Shown piece after piece: positions 5,729 to 5,868 of a stretch of 5,868 nucleotides of DNA (its first letter is position 1; each line of letters begins with the position of its first letter). The notes under the pieces were generated by a model. It saw only the letters and a list, made by a program, of their open reading frames with translations, had not been told where the DNA came from and ran no database searches. A program made the position numbers and the translations under genes. The stretch is from Lachnospiraceae bacterium (lineage in GTDB: Bacteria > Bacillota_A > Clostridia > Lachnospirales > Lachnospiraceae): positions 1 to 5,868 of the forward strand of contig JAGOGN010000101.1 in NCBI GenBank assembly GCA_017996675.1, read 5' to 3'.

Positions 5729-5757
5729 TTGACGGATAATTGCGATTATGATATAGT
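5729..5757 (+). promoter_or_regulatory. Strong sigma-A promoter reading out of the window
   Basis: TTGACG at 5729-5734 and TATAGT at 5752-5757 are separated by exactly 17 bases, each one base off consensus. TG at 5749-5750 makes an extended -10 (TGATATAGT). The start should lie near 5764. It reads away from the FliD-like gene and into a short region that ends in a terminator at 5815-5858. Confidence 0.72.
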
Positions 5758-5763
5758 ATACTA

Positions 5764-5858
5764 GCGATGGAAGTAGGTCTCCACAGTTTTGCAGTTACTT
5801 TTTAAGATGATATAGCTCGGTTGCTTTATTTATAAGGCATTCGAGCATTTTTTATTTT
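5764..5858 (+). ncRNA. Putative short RNA or attenuated leader of unknown identity
   Basis: The stretch between the sigma-A promoter and the intrinsic terminator would be transcribed as an RNA of about 90 nt. It has no ribosome site and no protein gene beyond a 12-codon ATG frame at 5767 without a Shine-Dalgarno sequence. Before the terminator two alternative stems can be drawn. One is TGGA (5768-5771) with TCCA (5780-5783). The other is AAGTA (5771-5775) with TACTT (5796-5800), flanked by G-U pairs. They share A5771 and are otherwise nested, so may compete. I recognise no conserved riboswitch or small RNA core. It is either a free small RNA or a leader for a gene beyond 5868. Confidence 0.4.
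5815..5858 (+). terminator. Intrinsic terminator at the right end
   Basis: GCTCG (5815-5819) pairs with CGAGC (5842-5846). After a G-U pair and a T-T mismatch, TGCTTTA (5822-5828) pairs with TAAGGCA (5833-5839) with one G-U pair, leaving a TTTA loop. The stem is followed by ATTTTTTATTTT (5847-5858). This is a good rho-independent terminator in the plus direction, placed about 50 bases after the predicted start of the short transcript. Confidence 0.78.
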
Positions 5859-5868
5859 GTTTTTATGT

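Noticed and set aside
5702..5730. TTGACA at 5702-5707 as the -35 of another promoter
   Set aside because: At 16-18 bases downstream there is no acceptable -10 sequence.
5767..5805. 12-codon frame beginning at ATG 5767 as a leader peptide
   Set aside because: No ribosome site, only about three bases from the predicted transcript start, and no repeated regulatory codons of the kind seen in amino-acid attenuators.
1..5868. CRISPR arrays, tRNA or rRNA genes, insertion sequences, transposases
   Set aside because: No regularly spaced repeats, no cloverleaf-like or rRNA sequence, and no terminal repeats or transposase motifs were seen on either strand.

Overview
The window looks like part of the motility and surface-glycan region of a flagellated, low-GC Firmicute, most likely a clostridial bacterium of the Lachnospiraceae type. 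This is inferred from the AT-rich composition, the strong AGGAGG-type ribosome binding sites, Gram-positive style sigma-A and sigma-28 (SigD-like) promoters, and a FliD-like flagellar protein with a tail that I associate with motile Lachnospiraceae. No single sequence mark proves the taxon.

Positions 1-4150 hold a tightly packed plus-strand gene run with gaps of about 11 to 20 bases. It contains the 3' half of a nonulosonic acid synthase (neuB/legI type, cut by the window edge), an RfbH/E1-type sugar 3-dehydratase, a hydrolysing UDP-GlcNAc 2-epimerase (neuC/legG type), a CMP-nonulosonate cytidylyltransferase (neuA/legF type), and a small acidic helical protein that I do not recognise. NeuC, NeuB and NeuA form the core of a sialic/legionaminic acid pathway: NeuC makes the 2-epimerised amino sugar, NeuB condenses it with phosphoenolpyruvate, and NeuA activates the acid as the CMP sugar. 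The E1-like enzyme is the odd member. It has the catalytic histidine in place of the PLP lysine and all four iron-sulfur cysteines, so it is not the aminotransferase (LegC) one might expect in such a cluster.

Positions 4163-4200 hold a perfect 16-bp inverted repeat that acts as the terminator of the minus-strand gene beyond it. Positions 4199-5506 (minus) encode a divergent FliD-family protein that starts at TTG. Its upstream region is rich in control signals. There is a near-consensus sigma-28 promoter, an overlapping sigma-A-like promoter, two short palindromes across these promoters, and a 5' leader with a CsrA-type hairpin next to a GGA-rich Shine-Dalgarno sequence, similar in layout to the CsrA-controlled hag leader of Bacillus subtilis.

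Positions 5640-5868 contain no convincing protein gene. They do contain two tandem sigma-A-like promoters on the plus strand followed by an intrinsic terminator. This would give a short RNA of about 90 nt (or about 150 nt from the upstream promoter) of unknown identity, either a free small RNA or an attenuated leader of a gene beyond the window.

Together the window suggests a locus where a nonulosonic acid, perhaps with a second deoxy sugar, is made for decorating flagellin or another surface polymer, beside a late flagellar gene under flagellar control. The link between the glycan genes and the flagellum is inferred from proximity only.
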